A stretch of DNA of 64,000 bases from Planctomycetota bacterium (lineage in GTDB: Bacteria > Planctomycetota > UBA8108 > JACQVS01): assembly GCA_016209605.1 (NCBI GenBank), contig JACQVS010000160.1, positions 1-64,000 on the forward strand. The letters run 5' to 3'. Position 1 is the first letter of the stretch; every line of letters starts with the position of its first letter. The notes below the pieces were generated by a model. It worked only from the letters and a program-made list of their open reading frames with translations. It searched no databases and was not told the origin of the DNA. Shown one piece after another: positions 15,729 through 24,629 of this stretch. The position numbers and the translations under genes are program-made.

Positions 15729-17606
15729 CTAGAACTCTGGCGTGACCACGATCGTGTGCCGCACCGGCGCCACCGCCAGGCGAGCCTCGTCCTCGAGTCT
15801 TTGATGCCGGGCGAAGAGGCGGCGGCGCAGCGTCTCCAGCGCTTTCTGGCCTTCCTCGTCGCCGCCCAGGAGCTCGCCGGCGTTGCGGAACCGGGTGATG
15901 ACCTCCTTGATCAGGTTGGTCTCGAAGGCCTGCTTCTTCGCCACCAGCGCGTCGAGCTTCGAGAGCGGCTCGCTGAAGGGGTTGTCGAGGAACTCCGCCG
16001 CCAGGTTGATGCCCTTTTCGAGCTCCGCCTTCGAGAAGGACTTGCCGCTTGAGCCCCAGGTCACCTTGGCGCGCTCGGCGCCGAGGTTCTTCACCACCAG
16101 CGTCAAGCGGTTGAGGTCATCGTTGAAGGGGACGAAGGGGACGATGCTCTTCGTCGAGCCCGGCGACCTGCCGTCACCGTAGAAGCAGAAGGGCCAGCGC
16201 CGGCTCTCGACCTCCACCTTGCCCGCCGAGGATGACAGCACTTGATGGCCCTCGCTGGCCGCCGCCCCGCCCTTCATGTCGACGGTGATGGTGCCGATCT
16301 CTCCATCGAGCCCCAACGCCTTCAGGAAGGCGTACGCCATGACGATGTGTCCGTTGGGCTGGGGATGGAAGCCATCGGAGCCGCAGACGTCGTAGGCCTC
16401 GCCCAGGGCCGGCTTGGCCTTGGCCATGGCAGCGATCATGGCGTCGTGCACATTGGCGAAGGGCATGCCCGCCTCCCCGGCAATCTCGCGGGCGAGGTCC
16501 CGCAAGTGGGCCAGGTTTTCGTTGTAGTCCTTGGGAGCGAGGTTGCCCCGCTTGAAACTGTAGGTGTCGACGGCGCCGGGCGAACCGACCACCACCGCCG
16601 CTCCCTTGGCCTGGAGCCTGCTGACGATGTCGCGCATCGACTGGGCGTAGGCCTCGCCGATCGGCGGCTCGTAAATCCGGTACTGGCCATCGTTCATGCC
16701 GTAGCAGGTGGTCACCACGTCCGGCCGGTATGGGAAAAGATCGTTTTCCATGCGCGCAGCGAAGCCCGGCGCCCGCTCGCCGCTCCAGCCGAGCTGGATC
16801 ATCCGCAGCTCGAGCTGCGGGACGCAGGCAAGCAGGTAATCCTCCATGAACTTGCTGTAAAGCCTCTGCTCGGTGATGGAGTCGCCGGCGATGGCGACGC
16901 GCGCTCCCTTCTTGAGGACGGCTTTGCCGGCCTCCGTTCCTCCGCTGACGGCCAGCTCGCGGATGTAAAGATTGCGGAAATAAAGGGTGTTGCCGTGGTT
17001 CTGCAGCTCGATGGAGCCGGTCGGGTAGATCGGTTTGTCGCGTTCCCAGTAGTTCTCCATCACCACGTTGTCGACTGCCAGCACGCCGTTCAAATGCACG
17101 GTGACGCGGTCCCCCGCCATCTTGATGCGGAAGGCGTTCCACTCGCCCACCGGCTTGTCCGCCATGACCAACGGCTTGGAGGGATTTTTCTGATTATTGT
17201 AGAGCCCGCCGGAGCCCTCCGCCCGGTCCCAGATCTGCACCTGCGGGCTGCCGCGGAGATAAATGCCGCTGTCGCCGTCCTTGAGGATCTTCCAGTCGAC
17301 CAGCAGCTCGAAGTCGCCGTAATCCCTGGCGGTGCAGAGGTTGTCCCCCTTGCCGTCGAAGACCAAGACGCCATCCGCCGCCTTCCAGTGATCGCGCATG
17401 CGCTGGTCGGCGGCCTCCTGCGCCTTGGCGAGCTCCTCCGGGCTCATCTTGGCCCGCCTGGGCGGATCGGCGACCAGCCCCTTCCAGCCGGTCAAGTCCT
17501 TGCCGTTGAAGAGCGGCGTGAAGCCTTCCAGCGCCTGGGCGGCGGAGATGCTTCCAAAGGCCAGGAAAAGGAATGCCGATGCTAAGGAAATTTTCCAGTT
17601 GCTCAT
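15729..17606 (-). CDS. DUF1080 sugar-binding/lyase domain fused to SGNH esterase
   Basis: ~625 residues. The ATG at 17606 is chosen because AAAGG lies nine bases upstream and a clean signal peptide follows (SLASAFLFLAFGSISAAQA). Residues ~25-215 are a DUF1080 (3-keto-disaccharide hydrolase) jelly roll: FTPLFNGKDLTGWKG at the start, DGDSGIYLRG, GSIELQNHGNTLYFRNLYIR at the end. Residues ~235-430 are an SGNH hydrolase: GDSITE near 240 (nucleophile Ser), GMNDG near 303 and DGFHP near 412 (Asp-His pair). The last ~180 residues form an all-helical tail with sandwich parts typical of planctomycete SGNH proteins. A secreted enzyme that binds a glycan and removes acyl groups is a reasonable inference. 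Its upstream region contains the 40-bp palindromic repeat at 17679. Confidence 0.82.
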   Translation of the reverse strand: MSNWKISLASAFLFLAFGSISAAQALEGFTPLFNGKDLTGWKGLVADPPRRAKMSPEELAKAQEAADQRMRDHWKAADGVLVFDGKGDNLCTARDYGDFELLVDWKILKDGDSGIYLRGSPQVQIWDRAEGSGGLYNNQKNPSKPLVMADKPVGEWNAFRIKMAGDRVTVHLNGVLAVDNVVMENYWERDKPIYPTGSIELQNHGNTLYFRNLYIRELAVSGGTEAGKAVLKKGARVAIAGDSITEQRLYSKFMEDYLLACVPQLELRMIQLGWSGERAPGFAARMENDLFPYRPDVVTTCYGMNDGQYRIYEPPIGEAYAQSMRDIVSRLQAKGAAVVVGSPGAVDTYSFKRGNLAPKDYNENLAHLRDLAREIAGEAGMPFANVHDAMIAAMAKAKPALGEAYDVCGSDGFHPQPNGHIVMAYAFLKALGLDGEIGTITVDMKGGAAASEGHQVLSSSAGKVEVESRRWPFCFYGDGRSPGSTKSIVPFVPFNDDLNRLTLVVKNLGAERAKVTWGSSGKSFSKAELEKGINLAAEFLDNPFSEPLSKLDALVAKKQAFETNLIKEVITRFRNAGELLGGDEEGQKALETLRRRLFARHQRLEDEARLAVAPVRHTIVVTPEF

Positions 17607-17678
17607 GAAACGACCTTTCAATTTGTCAGGTTTTCTTGACGACTCCAGATCATTGGCCCACATTTTATTAAAAATTCG

Positions 17679-17729
17679 TCGCGGCGACAATTTTTATGCG
17701 TAAAATCTGCCGCTGCGACGGATTTTATA
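17679..17729. repeat. Palindromic dispersed repeat, copy 1
   Basis: Bases 17681-17720 match 34791-34830 at 37 of 40 positions; the differences are at 17696, 17710 and 17718. The core is a dyad around TTTTTATGCGTAAAA with GCGACA/(T/C)GCCGC arms, and a partial third arm follows on the right (CGACGGATTTTATA). It lies in the leader of the DUF1080-SGNH gene and directly before the remnant of a serine recombinase. It does not look like a rho-independent terminator because no T-run follows the stem. Confidence 0.75.
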
Positions 17730-17867
17730 TGTGACAATAGATCCATGAGAACGGATTTGATAGAGGAAGCTGTTTGGGCTGATGTCTGCTCGCTGCTTTC
17801 TGAACCGGAGCGCATTGAGGAGGAGTTTCGGCGAAGGTTGAAAGCTGAGGAAAAGGGGACCACCTAG
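17730..17867 (+). pseudogene. C-terminal remnant of a large serine recombinase
   Basis: The frame reads ..CDNRSMRTDLIEEAVWADVC followed by LLSEPERIEEEFRRRL and stops at 17865-17867. This is the tail of the recombinase zinc-ribbon region of large serine recombinases: last Cys, a short link, then the conserved LEEAVWxDVCxLLxDPERxxEExRRRL helix. Only ~45 residues survive. The catalytic resolvase domain, the recombinase domain and the start of the zinc ribbon are missing, and the sequence to the left is the palindromic repeat. The internal ATG at 17745 would give only a 40-residue product with no partner domain. The remnant records a past integrase or transposon in this intergenic region. Confidence 0.75.
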
Positions 17868-17956
17868 GCCCTATATCCAAAACATCTTCGCAGCCTGCGG
17901 AGAATTTTTGTGACCTTCCAACGCTCTCTATTTCGCTTCGGGTCTTAACTTGACGT

Positions 17957-17976
17957 CCTTGGCGTCTTTGCGGTTA
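17957..17976. repeat. TTGGCGTC-type short dispersed repeat
   Basis: CCTTGGCGTCTTTGCGGTTA here is nearly the reverse complement of the CGCCAAGA tandem block at 63119-63150. It is followed at 17982-18020 by a GCGGGC...GCCCGC inverted repeat (GTTGCGGGCGG / CAGCCCGCC). Both lie in the leader of the second DUF1549 gene. Short CCAAGACGCCAAG-type repeats are common in intergenic DNA of environmental bacteria. Confidence 0.5.
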
Positions 17977-18042
17977 TTATTGGGTTGCGGGCGGAACGCG
18001 AAGCGCGCAGCCCGCCTTAGAAGGAGAGTTATCGAGGGAAAA

Positions 18043-20751
18043 ATGACGATGGCGTTGGTCTTACAAGCAATTCTTTGGGCGCCTTTAGCTCTGGGAGCGG
18101 AAAAGGCCGCTCACTGGGCCTTTCAGTCCATCGACTCTCCAGCTATTCCGAAAATCAATTCGCCGTGGGCGCGCAATCCGATCGACGCGTTCATCGCCGC
18201 CCAGCATGAAAAAAAAGGCCTCGTTCCTGCGCTGGAAGCGAGCCGCCGCGCGCTGATTCGCCGCCTGTCGCTGGATTTGCTCGGCCTGCCGCCGGCCCCT
18301 GAAGAAATCAAGGCCTTCGAAGAGGATCCCTCCGAAAGCGCCTACGAAAACCTGGTGGATCGCCTGCTGGCCTCGTCGCGCTACGGCGAGCGCTGGGGGC
18401 GCCACTGGCTGGATGTGGCGCGATGGGCGGAATCGGAGGGTTACGCCGAAAACAACTTGCGCCCGTTCGCCTGGCGGTACCGCGATTATGTCATCCAGAG
18501 CTTTAACGATGACAAGCCGTTCGATCTTTTCATCCGGCAGCAAATCGCCGGCGATGAAATGGAGCCTCCGAGCGATGAAAACGTCATCGCGACCGGCTTT
18601 CTCGCCGCTGCCCGAATCAGCGCCGATGAGGGAGACAAATGGCGGCAGCGCAACGACATGTTGATCGATATCACCAACGCCACCGCCAACGCTTTGCTCG
18701 GCTTGACGATGCAATGCGCCCAGTGCCACGACCACAAGATGGATCCTATCACGCAGCGCGATTACTACCGCTTTCAGGGGTTTTTTGTTAAAGGGTTGCC
18801 CGGCAATCTGGTCCTGAACGAACCGGATCCGCGGGAAGGAACGGCCCCCACCCGCCCGCCGGAGTACGCGAAAGCGATGCGCGAGTACAATGAGATCCTC
18901 CAGCGAGCGCGGGAGCGAGCCCTGGAGCTTGGGAAAAAGGAGCTACCGGAAGAAACCCAACGCCTACTGGAGATTCCGTCCGAAAAGCGCGCGCCGCAGG
19001 AAGAGAGGATTGCCCGCGCCACCGAATCTCACTTGAACTTCCGGGTCGCCATGAACGCCCTCGAGCCCAAGATGACCGAAGCGGACCGCAAGCGCTTTGG
19101 CGAGCTGAAAAAGCAGGTCGCCGAGCTGGAAGCCCGCTTCCCCCCTCCGCCAAACACCTGGGGTTTTTATTCTCCGGTGACCAGCGCCAGAGAGATGGAA
19201 ACGCTGCTGATGCGGGGAAATTTTCCATTGCTCCACAATCGCGGCGAGCTGGAAAAGGCCAGGCCGTATCTTCTCGTGCGCGGCGACGTTTTTCAACCGG
19301 CCATGCCTGTGGAGCAGGGTTGGCCGGCGATTTTTGGCGCTGCCGAGGAAAAATCTAAAATCGCTCTGCAAAAAAAGCCGCGCCTGGCGCTGGCCGATTG
19401 GCTGGCAAATCCTCGCCACCCCTTGACGGCGCGCGTCTGGGCCAATCGTCTCTGGCACTTCCATTTTGGCCGCGGCCTGGTCGAAACTCCCGGCGATTTT
19501 GGATTCCAAGGCGCCGCCCCGACCCATCCAGAGTTGCTCGATTGGCTGGCGGCGGAACTCATTAACGATCGCTGGAGCACGAAATATCTCCAGCGCTTGA
19601 TCGTCTGCTCAAGCACGTACCGCCAGGCTTCTTCGCATCATCCCGCTAACGCCCAGATCGATCCCGATAACCGCTTCTGGTGGCGGTGGCCGCCGCGACG
19701 CCTGGAAGCTGAAACGTTAAGAGACGTTCTCTTGTCAGCCTGCGGCGAGCTAGACTCTCATCTCGGCGGTCCCAGCATCCCAGTCCAGGAAACCTCCGCC
19801 AGCCTCCGGCGCAGCATTTACTTGACGCAAAAACGCGATAGCCCGCCGGAAATGCAAGCCCTCTTCGATGGCCCCACCGGCATGGCGGAAAGCTGCTCCC
19901 GCCGGCACATCTCGATCAGCCCCCTCCAACCGCTGTATCTCTTGAACAACGCTTTCTCTTTGAAACGCGCGCAAGCTCTGGCGCGCCGGATCGAACGGCT
20001 GAGCGAGAGCGATAGTTGCCGTATTGAAGCTGCCTACCAGGCGGTTTTAGGCAGGGATCCAGAAGCAGGAGAAATCGCCGCCGTAAAAACGTTTTTTAAA
20101 AATTATCCTGGCCAGTCCACCCAGCCCGAAGTTCCTGGAATCGTCCGGATCTTTGTGCCCGCGAACAGTCAAATTCCGCCGGCGCGAGCCGCCGTCGATG
20201 GTCTTTGGGACGTCGGCGGCGCCGGCATTCCATTTGCCGATGACAAGGGCATTGGCTGGATCGTCCACCCGGAAGCTGGCGGCGCTTTCAGCCTGCACAA
20301 TTCTTCGCCTGGGCCCACTGCTTATAGCAATCATACGCCAGATCCAGCCAAGGCCGTGGTCACTTACGAGTTTGACCGGATCGCGGCAATTGCAGAGGTC
20401 GAAATGATCGTCCACAAAAACGGCATCTCCCGGATTGAAGGCTTCGCGGGCGACGACTTGGAGCATCTGGCTTCGATCGGCGAAGCGATTGTTGCCGGCG
20501 CGGCGAGGGGAAGACCGTTTGCAGAGGAAAAATCCGCGCACGTCTTCTCGTTTGATCCGGCCACGTTGCGATCTGGAAAGTTCTTCCGGTTCGTTGTCCG
20601 CGAAACCGCCTTGAGCAACGGCTACGCCATTTACCAGGCGTTTCCTCGCCTTGCGGACAAATCGCGCGTCACCGGTTTAAAACAACTATCGTCTTGGATT
20701 GGTTTCTGCCAGAGCCTTTTCAACTTGAACGAGTTCGCTTATATTTATTGA
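18043..20751 (+). CDS. DUF1549-DUF1553 secreted protein with extra C-terminal discoidin-like insert (pair 2)
   Basis: 902 residues. The ATG at 18043 has GAGGG four bases before it and opens a signal peptide ending at LALGAEK; the frame is open further upstream but there it holds only repeat-like sequence. The PSCyt1 cytochrome domain of pair 1 is absent. DUF1549 spans ~30-250 with LLGLPPAPEEI and MQCAQCHDHKMDP (a CxxCH heme-type motif). DUF1553 starts near 440 with PLTARVWANRLWHFHFGRG. After the usual LQPLYLLNNAFSLKRAQALA, about 170 residues (~715-870) form an added beta-rich domain, YEFDRIAAIAEVEMIVHKNG and similar, before the standard terminal helix SSWIGFCQSLFNLNEFAYIY. The insert splits DUF1553 from its own last helix. 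The DUF1501 partner starts 13 bases after the stop. Confidence 0.88.
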   Translation: MTMALVLQAILWAPLALGAEKAAHWAFQSIDSPAIPKINSPWARNPIDAFIAAQHEKKGLVPALEASRRALIRRLSLDLLGLPPAPEEIKAFEEDPSESAYENLVDRLLASSRYGERWGRHWLDVARWAESEGYAENNLRPFAWRYRDYVIQSFNDDKPFDLFIRQQIAGDEMEPPSDENVIATGFLAAARISADEGDKWRQRNDMLIDITNATANALLGLTMQCAQCHDHKMDPITQRDYYRFQGFFVKGLPGNLVLNEPDPREGTAPTRPPEYAKAMREYNEILQRARERALELGKKELPEETQRLLEIPSEKRAPQEERIARATESHLNFRVAMNALEPKMTEADRKRFGELKKQVAELEARFPPPPNTWGFYSPVTSAREMETLLMRGNFPLLHNRGELEKARPYLLVRGDVFQPAMPVEQGWPAIFGAAEEKSKIALQKKPRLALADWLANPRHPLTARVWANRLWHFHFGRGLVETPGDFGFQGAAPTHPELLDWLAAELINDRWSTKYLQRLIVCSSTYRQASSHHPANAQIDPDNRFWWRWPPRRLEAETLRDVLLSACGELDSHLGGPSIPVQETSASLRRSIYLTQKRDSPPEMQALFDGPTGMAESCSRRHISISPLQPLYLLNNAFSLKRAQALARRIERLSESDSCRIEAAYQAVLGRDPEAGEIAAVKTFFKNYPGQSTQPEVPGIVRIFVPANSQIPPARAAVDGLWDVGGAGIPFADDKGIGWIVHPEAGGAFSLHNSSPGPTAYSNHTPDPAKAVVTYEFDRIAAIAEVEMIVHKNGISRIEGFAGDDLEHLASIGEAIVAGAARGRPFAEEKSAHVFSFDPATLRSGKFFRFVVRETALSNGYAIYQAFPRLADKSRVTGLKQLSSWIGFCQSLFNLNEFAYIY

Positions 20752-20764
20752 AAGAGAAATATCG

Positions 20765-22201
20765 ATGAGTCGACCACTAAAGATTTGCATACGCTGCGCT
20801 CCCCCATACTGGAGCCGCCGGGAAATGCTCCGGCGAGCCGGCTTGGGGATCGGATCGCTGGCGTTGACCAGCTTGATGCTGGAGGATGGAGTCCTCAGAG
20901 CCGGCGAGGAGACCAGCCCAATTTTTAATACTAAGAGGCGCGGGCGGGCGAAAAGCGTCATATTTTTATTCATGGGGGGCGGCCCCAGCCAGGTGGACAC
21001 GTTCGATCCCAAGCCAGATCTCTCCAAGCTGCACGATCAAGAAGTGCCGGCGAGCATCGCCAGGAATTTGCCGCTTTCGGCGATGATGGGAAACGCCGTG
21101 AAGCGCCTGTTGGGCTGCCCTTTTCAATTTTCGCGTTACGGCGAATGCGGTTTGCCGGTTTCAGAGCTGTTCGCGGAAACGGGGAAGCTTGCCGATGAGC
21201 TGTGCGTTTTGCGCAGCGTCTGGCACGATACCGTCATTCATGTTCCCGGCGAGTACATGCTCACCACCGGCAGCATTTTGGGAGACCGGCCGAGCCTGGG
21301 GGCATGGCTTTGCTATGGGCTCGGCAGCGACAATCAAGACTTGCCGGGTTTTTTGGTCCTCGGCGGCAAATTTCCCAACACCTGGTCGGCTGGCTTTTTG
21401 CCGGCGCGCTTTCAGGGGGTAGCGCTCGGAAGCGGCGACCAGAAAATTCCCAATTTAAATATGCCGGCCGGCTTGAGCGCTAGCAGTCGCCGAGCTCAAC
21501 TGGATCTCATCGCCGAGCTCAATCACCAGCACCTCGAGCGCCAGGGGGGCGGGGTGGAGATGGAATTGGAAGCTCGCATCCGATCTTACGAGCTGGCCTT
21601 CCGCATGCAGTCTGCCGCTCCGGAGGCGTTTGATCTCCGGCGCGAAAGCGAGGCTGTCCGGCGGCTATATGGCCTGGATCAAAACGACACCGCCGAGTAT
21701 GGCTCCTACTGCTTGCTGGCGCGGCGTCTGGTCGAGCGCGGCGTCCGTTTCGTGCAAGTGCGCGCCGAAGGCTGGGACTCGCACGGCGATTTAAAAGGCG
21801 GCCATCTCAGCGCCGCAAAAAAAACGGACCGGCCGATCGCCGGCCTATTGCGCGATCTCAAGCAGCGCGGCCTTCTCGATGAAACCGTGGTGATTTGGGG
21901 AGGCGAGTTCGGCCGCACCCCCACCATGGAAAATCCCGGCAACGCGCCGGGGCGCGATCACTCTCCCGGCGGTTTCTCGATGTGGCTCGCCGGCGGCGGC
22001 GTCAAGGGCGGCCAGGCGATCGGCTCCACCGACCCGGTCGGATATCGCGCCGTCGAGCGGCCCATTCACGTCAACGACTTGCACGCTACCATCTTGCACG
22101 CGCTGGGAATCGACCAGCACCAGCTCTATTTCCTGCATCACAATCGCAAGGAAATCGTCACCGTCAACGGCGGCGAGGTCATTCAGGAAGCGTTCAGTTG
22201 A
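20765..22201 (+). CDS. DUF1501 sulfatase-like Tat-exported protein (pair 2)
   Basis: 478 residues. The N-terminus has SRREMLRRAGLGIGSLAL, a twin-arginine signal. Family landmarks follow: FLFMGGGPSQVDTFDPKP near residue 62, DDLPGFLVL-type NQDLPGFLVLGG, RRLVERGVRFVQVRAEGWDSHG near 330, WGGEFGRTPTMENPGNAPGRDH near 380 and HVNDLHATILHALGIDQHQL near the end. The GRDH segment supplies the probable metal ligands. It is ~40 % similar by eye to the pair-1 protein but follows the subgroup with EGWDSHG. Only 12 bases separate it from the SMP-30 gene, so the second pair and the lactonase-like gene probably share a transcript. Confidence 0.9.
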   Translation: MSRPLKICIRCAPPYWSRREMLRRAGLGIGSLALTSLMLEDGVLRAGEETSPIFNTKRRGRAKSVIFLFMGGGPSQVDTFDPKPDLSKLHDQEVPASIARNLPLSAMMGNAVKRLLGCPFQFSRYGECGLPVSELFAETGKLADELCVLRSVWHDTVIHVPGEYMLTTGSILGDRPSLGAWLCYGLGSDNQDLPGFLVLGGKFPNTWSAGFLPARFQGVALGSGDQKIPNLNMPAGLSASSRRAQLDLIAELNHQHLERQGGGVEMELEARIRSYELAFRMQSAAPEAFDLRRESEAVRRLYGLDQNDTAEYGSYCLLARRLVERGVRFVQVRAEGWDSHGDLKGGHLSAAKKTDRPIAGLLRDLKQRGLLDETVVIWGGEFGRTPTMENPGNAPGRDHSPGGFSMWLAGGGVKGGQAIGSTDPVGYRAVERPIHVNDLHATILHALGIDQHQLYFLHHNRKEIVTVNGGEVIQEAFS

Positions 22202-22213
22202 TGCGCGTAAAAT

Positions 22214-23170
22214 ATGACAACTAAAAATTCTCTCCATGATGCCTCCCTCCCGGTTGGGATAGTCGCGCCTCAATCGCAAGTCACGCCGGCTGCCGTCATC
22301 GCCTTCACCGAAGGTCCAGCCATTGACCGGAACGGCGACGTCTATTTCAGCGACCTCCAGAACAACCGGATCTTGAAACTCTCCGCCACGGGAGATCTCT
22401 CGGTCTTTCGGGAAGATGCCGGCCGCGCCAACGGCAATTACTTTGATCGCGAAGGGCGCCTGATCACTTGCGAAGGTGCCGAGTTTGGCCCTGGCGGCCG
22501 CCGGCGGCTCGTGCGGACCGACCTGCAAAACGGGGAGATTACCCTGCTCACGGAACGGTTTGAGGGCAAAAGATATAACAGCCCCAATGACGTCTGCGTC
22601 GACAGCCGCGGGAACATCTACTTCACCGATCCGCGCTACGGCGACCAGTCCGGCCGCGAAATGGAAGTGGAAGCGGTCTATCGCCTTGAAACTTCGGGCC
22701 AGGTGCGGCGCCTCCTCAACCAGCCCGCCATCCAGAAGCCCAACGGTGTCGCCATCACCCCGGATGACCGGATGCTCTACCTGGTCGATTCGAATCCGCT
22801 CCCTGGCGGCAACCGCAAGATCTGGGCCTTCGCGCTGGATGCAAACGGCAATCCGTCCGGACAGCGCCTGGTTTACGACTTCGGCGCGGGGAGAGGCGGC
22901 GATGGCATGCGCCTCGATGCGCAGGGGAACCTCTGGATTGCCGCCGGCATCAACGTCCACCGCGGCCGGCCCGGCGAGACCATGGATGTTCCCGCCGGCA
23001 TCTACGTGGTCAGTTCGCAAGGGAAACTCCTCGGCCGCATCCCCATTCCCGAGGACACCGTCACCAACTTGACTTTCGGCCCACCGGACAAAATGACCCT
23101 CTACGTCACCGCCGGGCGAAATCTCTATCGCCTGCCGATCCAGGTCTCTGGGTATACTCTCTACCCATAA
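22214..23170 (+). CDS. SMP-30/gluconolactonase/LRE-like beta-propeller
   Basis: 318 residues. The six-bladed propeller landmarks are present: AFTEGPAIDRNGDVYFSD near the start (Glu metal ligand), GRLITCEGAE, RYNSPNDVCVDSRGNIYFTD (Asn-Asp ligands), KPNGVAITPDDRMLYLVD (Asn) and GGDGMRLDAQGNLWIA (Asp ligand and general base). Family members hydrolyse sugar lactones using one divalent metal. There is no clear signal peptide, and the first ~25 residues are not hydrophobic, which is unusual beside exported partners. Translation is probably coupled to the DUF1501 gene 12 bases upstream. A role in oxidising and opening a sugar released by the neighbouring enzymes is inferred from context only. Confidence 0.85.
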   Translation: MTTKNSLHDASLPVGIVAPQSQVTPAAVIAFTEGPAIDRNGDVYFSDLQNNRILKLSATGDLSVFREDAGRANGNYFDREGRLITCEGAEFGPGGRRRLVRTDLQNGEITLLTERFEGKRYNSPNDVCVDSRGNIYFTDPRYGDQSGREMEVEAVYRLETSGQVRRLLNQPAIQKPNGVAITPDDRMLYLVDSNPLPGGNRKIWAFALDANGNPSGQRLVYDFGAGRGGDGMRLDAQGNLWIAAGINVHRGRPGETMDVPAGIYVVSSQGKLLGRIPIPEDTVTNLTFGPPDKMTLYVTAGRNLYRLPIQVSGYTLYP

Positions 23171-24412
23171 ATGAGCTTCTTGCCCCCGACGCTGCGACGC
23201 TGCCGTTCCGTTTCGGGTATGGCGGCCGGTCGTCGGATGAGCTTTTGCCAGCGTGGAAGAAGACCAGCAGCGTGAACGAGTCCTCGCAAGGCCGGTGGCG
23301 AATCACCACTTGGCATGATCCCGGCGGGCTGCGGGTGGAATGGAAGATCTTGGCATATCGGGACTATCCCGCGGCGGAAATGCGGTTGGCATTCGAATAC
23401 CGGGGCGAGCAAAAGAGCGACCTCCTGTGCGAGGTTCGACCGCTGCGACAAAGGACCTCCTTACCCGCCGAGATGATTTACGCCACCGGCGGGCTGGGGG
23501 GATGGTGGCTTGAACCGGTCACGGGCCCTATCCCGGCCAACTTCCAGCCCGCGGTCCGGCGGCTGGAGGACCGGTCTGGAGCGGTGCGCCTGGAGGCCCG
23601 AGACGGCTGGAGCTCAAACCATCATCTACCCTTCTGGCTGGTGATGGCGCCTGACGGGCAGGGTCTGTACTATGGCCTGGGCTGGACGGGACAATGGGCC
23701 GCTACCTTCACGCCCGGACCCGACCGGACGCTGACCGTCCAGGTGGGGATGGAGCACCTGAACCTGCGTTTGCTGCCGGGGGAGCGGATCAGCCAGCCGA
23801 GCGTGCTGGTGGGTTACTTTGCCGGCGGACGGTGGGCGGATCGACCTGGAGACGCTCCGCCGCAGCCATACTCAGTGGAAGAGCGACATCACCGGGGATG
23901 GAGACGCCACCCGTACGCATCTGACGGGGGGCAATCTTTTCCTGCCGGGTAACAGTATGAATTCCAACCTGATTCGGCTGGAGGGGGTATACGACTACTA
24001 TTGTCAGTTCGGTGGCCCGCTGGGTTTCGGACATGACTTCCGCCCAGAGCCGCCCGCCCGCCTCGCCGAGGCCGTCAAACTGATTCAGCAGTTCAAGGAG
24101 TTGCGGCGCCTTCTGGTGGAGGATTACTACCCGTTATTTGGGGACTACGTCACCGACAACGAGAAGTGGGACGGCTGGCAATTTCACGATCCCAAGACGA
24201 ACGAGGGATTCTTCCTGGTTTTTCGGCTGCCGCAGTCGCCTTACAGTGAAGCGCTGGTCAAGCTCCACGGCCTTGATCCGGGCAAGGAGTACACCCTCTC
24301 GGCCGACCAAGGAACCGGGCTGCAGCCGACGGCCATGGGGCAGGCTCTGCTGACCGGCATCACCGTTCGCTTGACCAAGCCCCGGAGCGCTCTCCTGGTG
24401 CGTTATCGCTGA
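23170..24412 (+). pseudogene. Decayed GH36 alpha-galactosidase lacking its catalytic core
   Basis: Two frames together give both ends of a GH36 enzyme. From ~23200 the first frame reads LPFRFGYGGRSSDELLPAW and continues through the N-terminal supersandwich to VGYFAGG near 23827. The second frame takes over at the same place with GGRIDLETLRRSHTQWKSD, which is the end of the GH36 barrel (CxGGGRIDLETLRRS), and continues to the C-terminal sandwich ending ALLVRYR. The middle of the barrel, including the nucleophile motif, is deleted, the junction is out of frame, and no start codon fits the 5' end. The upstream frame overlaps the SMP-30 stop. The intact GH36-like gene at 293 is a different subtype. 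This is a dead gene unless it makes the two fragments separately. Confidence 0.82.
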
Positions 24413-24629
24413 GGTGATGCAGAGCTGGGAATCACCCGGCGAATCGGTGACGCCGGATTATTCCGGGGACACGCCCGCCTGGAGTTGGTGGGCGGTGCAA
24501 TTAGAGCCCGTTCAGTGGCGTACTTGCTGCCAAAGAACCTTTAAGCACTTACCCGTATTGTGGTAGTATCTCCGAAGGTCCCGGCCTAGCCAACCATTGA
24601 AAACAAGAAGCCGGAAAGGAGATACGATA

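Noticed and set aside
17741-17867. A complete small gene at the recombinase remnant
   Set aside because: The 40 codons are only the conserved tail of a large recombinase, and the frame continues upstream of the ATG with the same homology.
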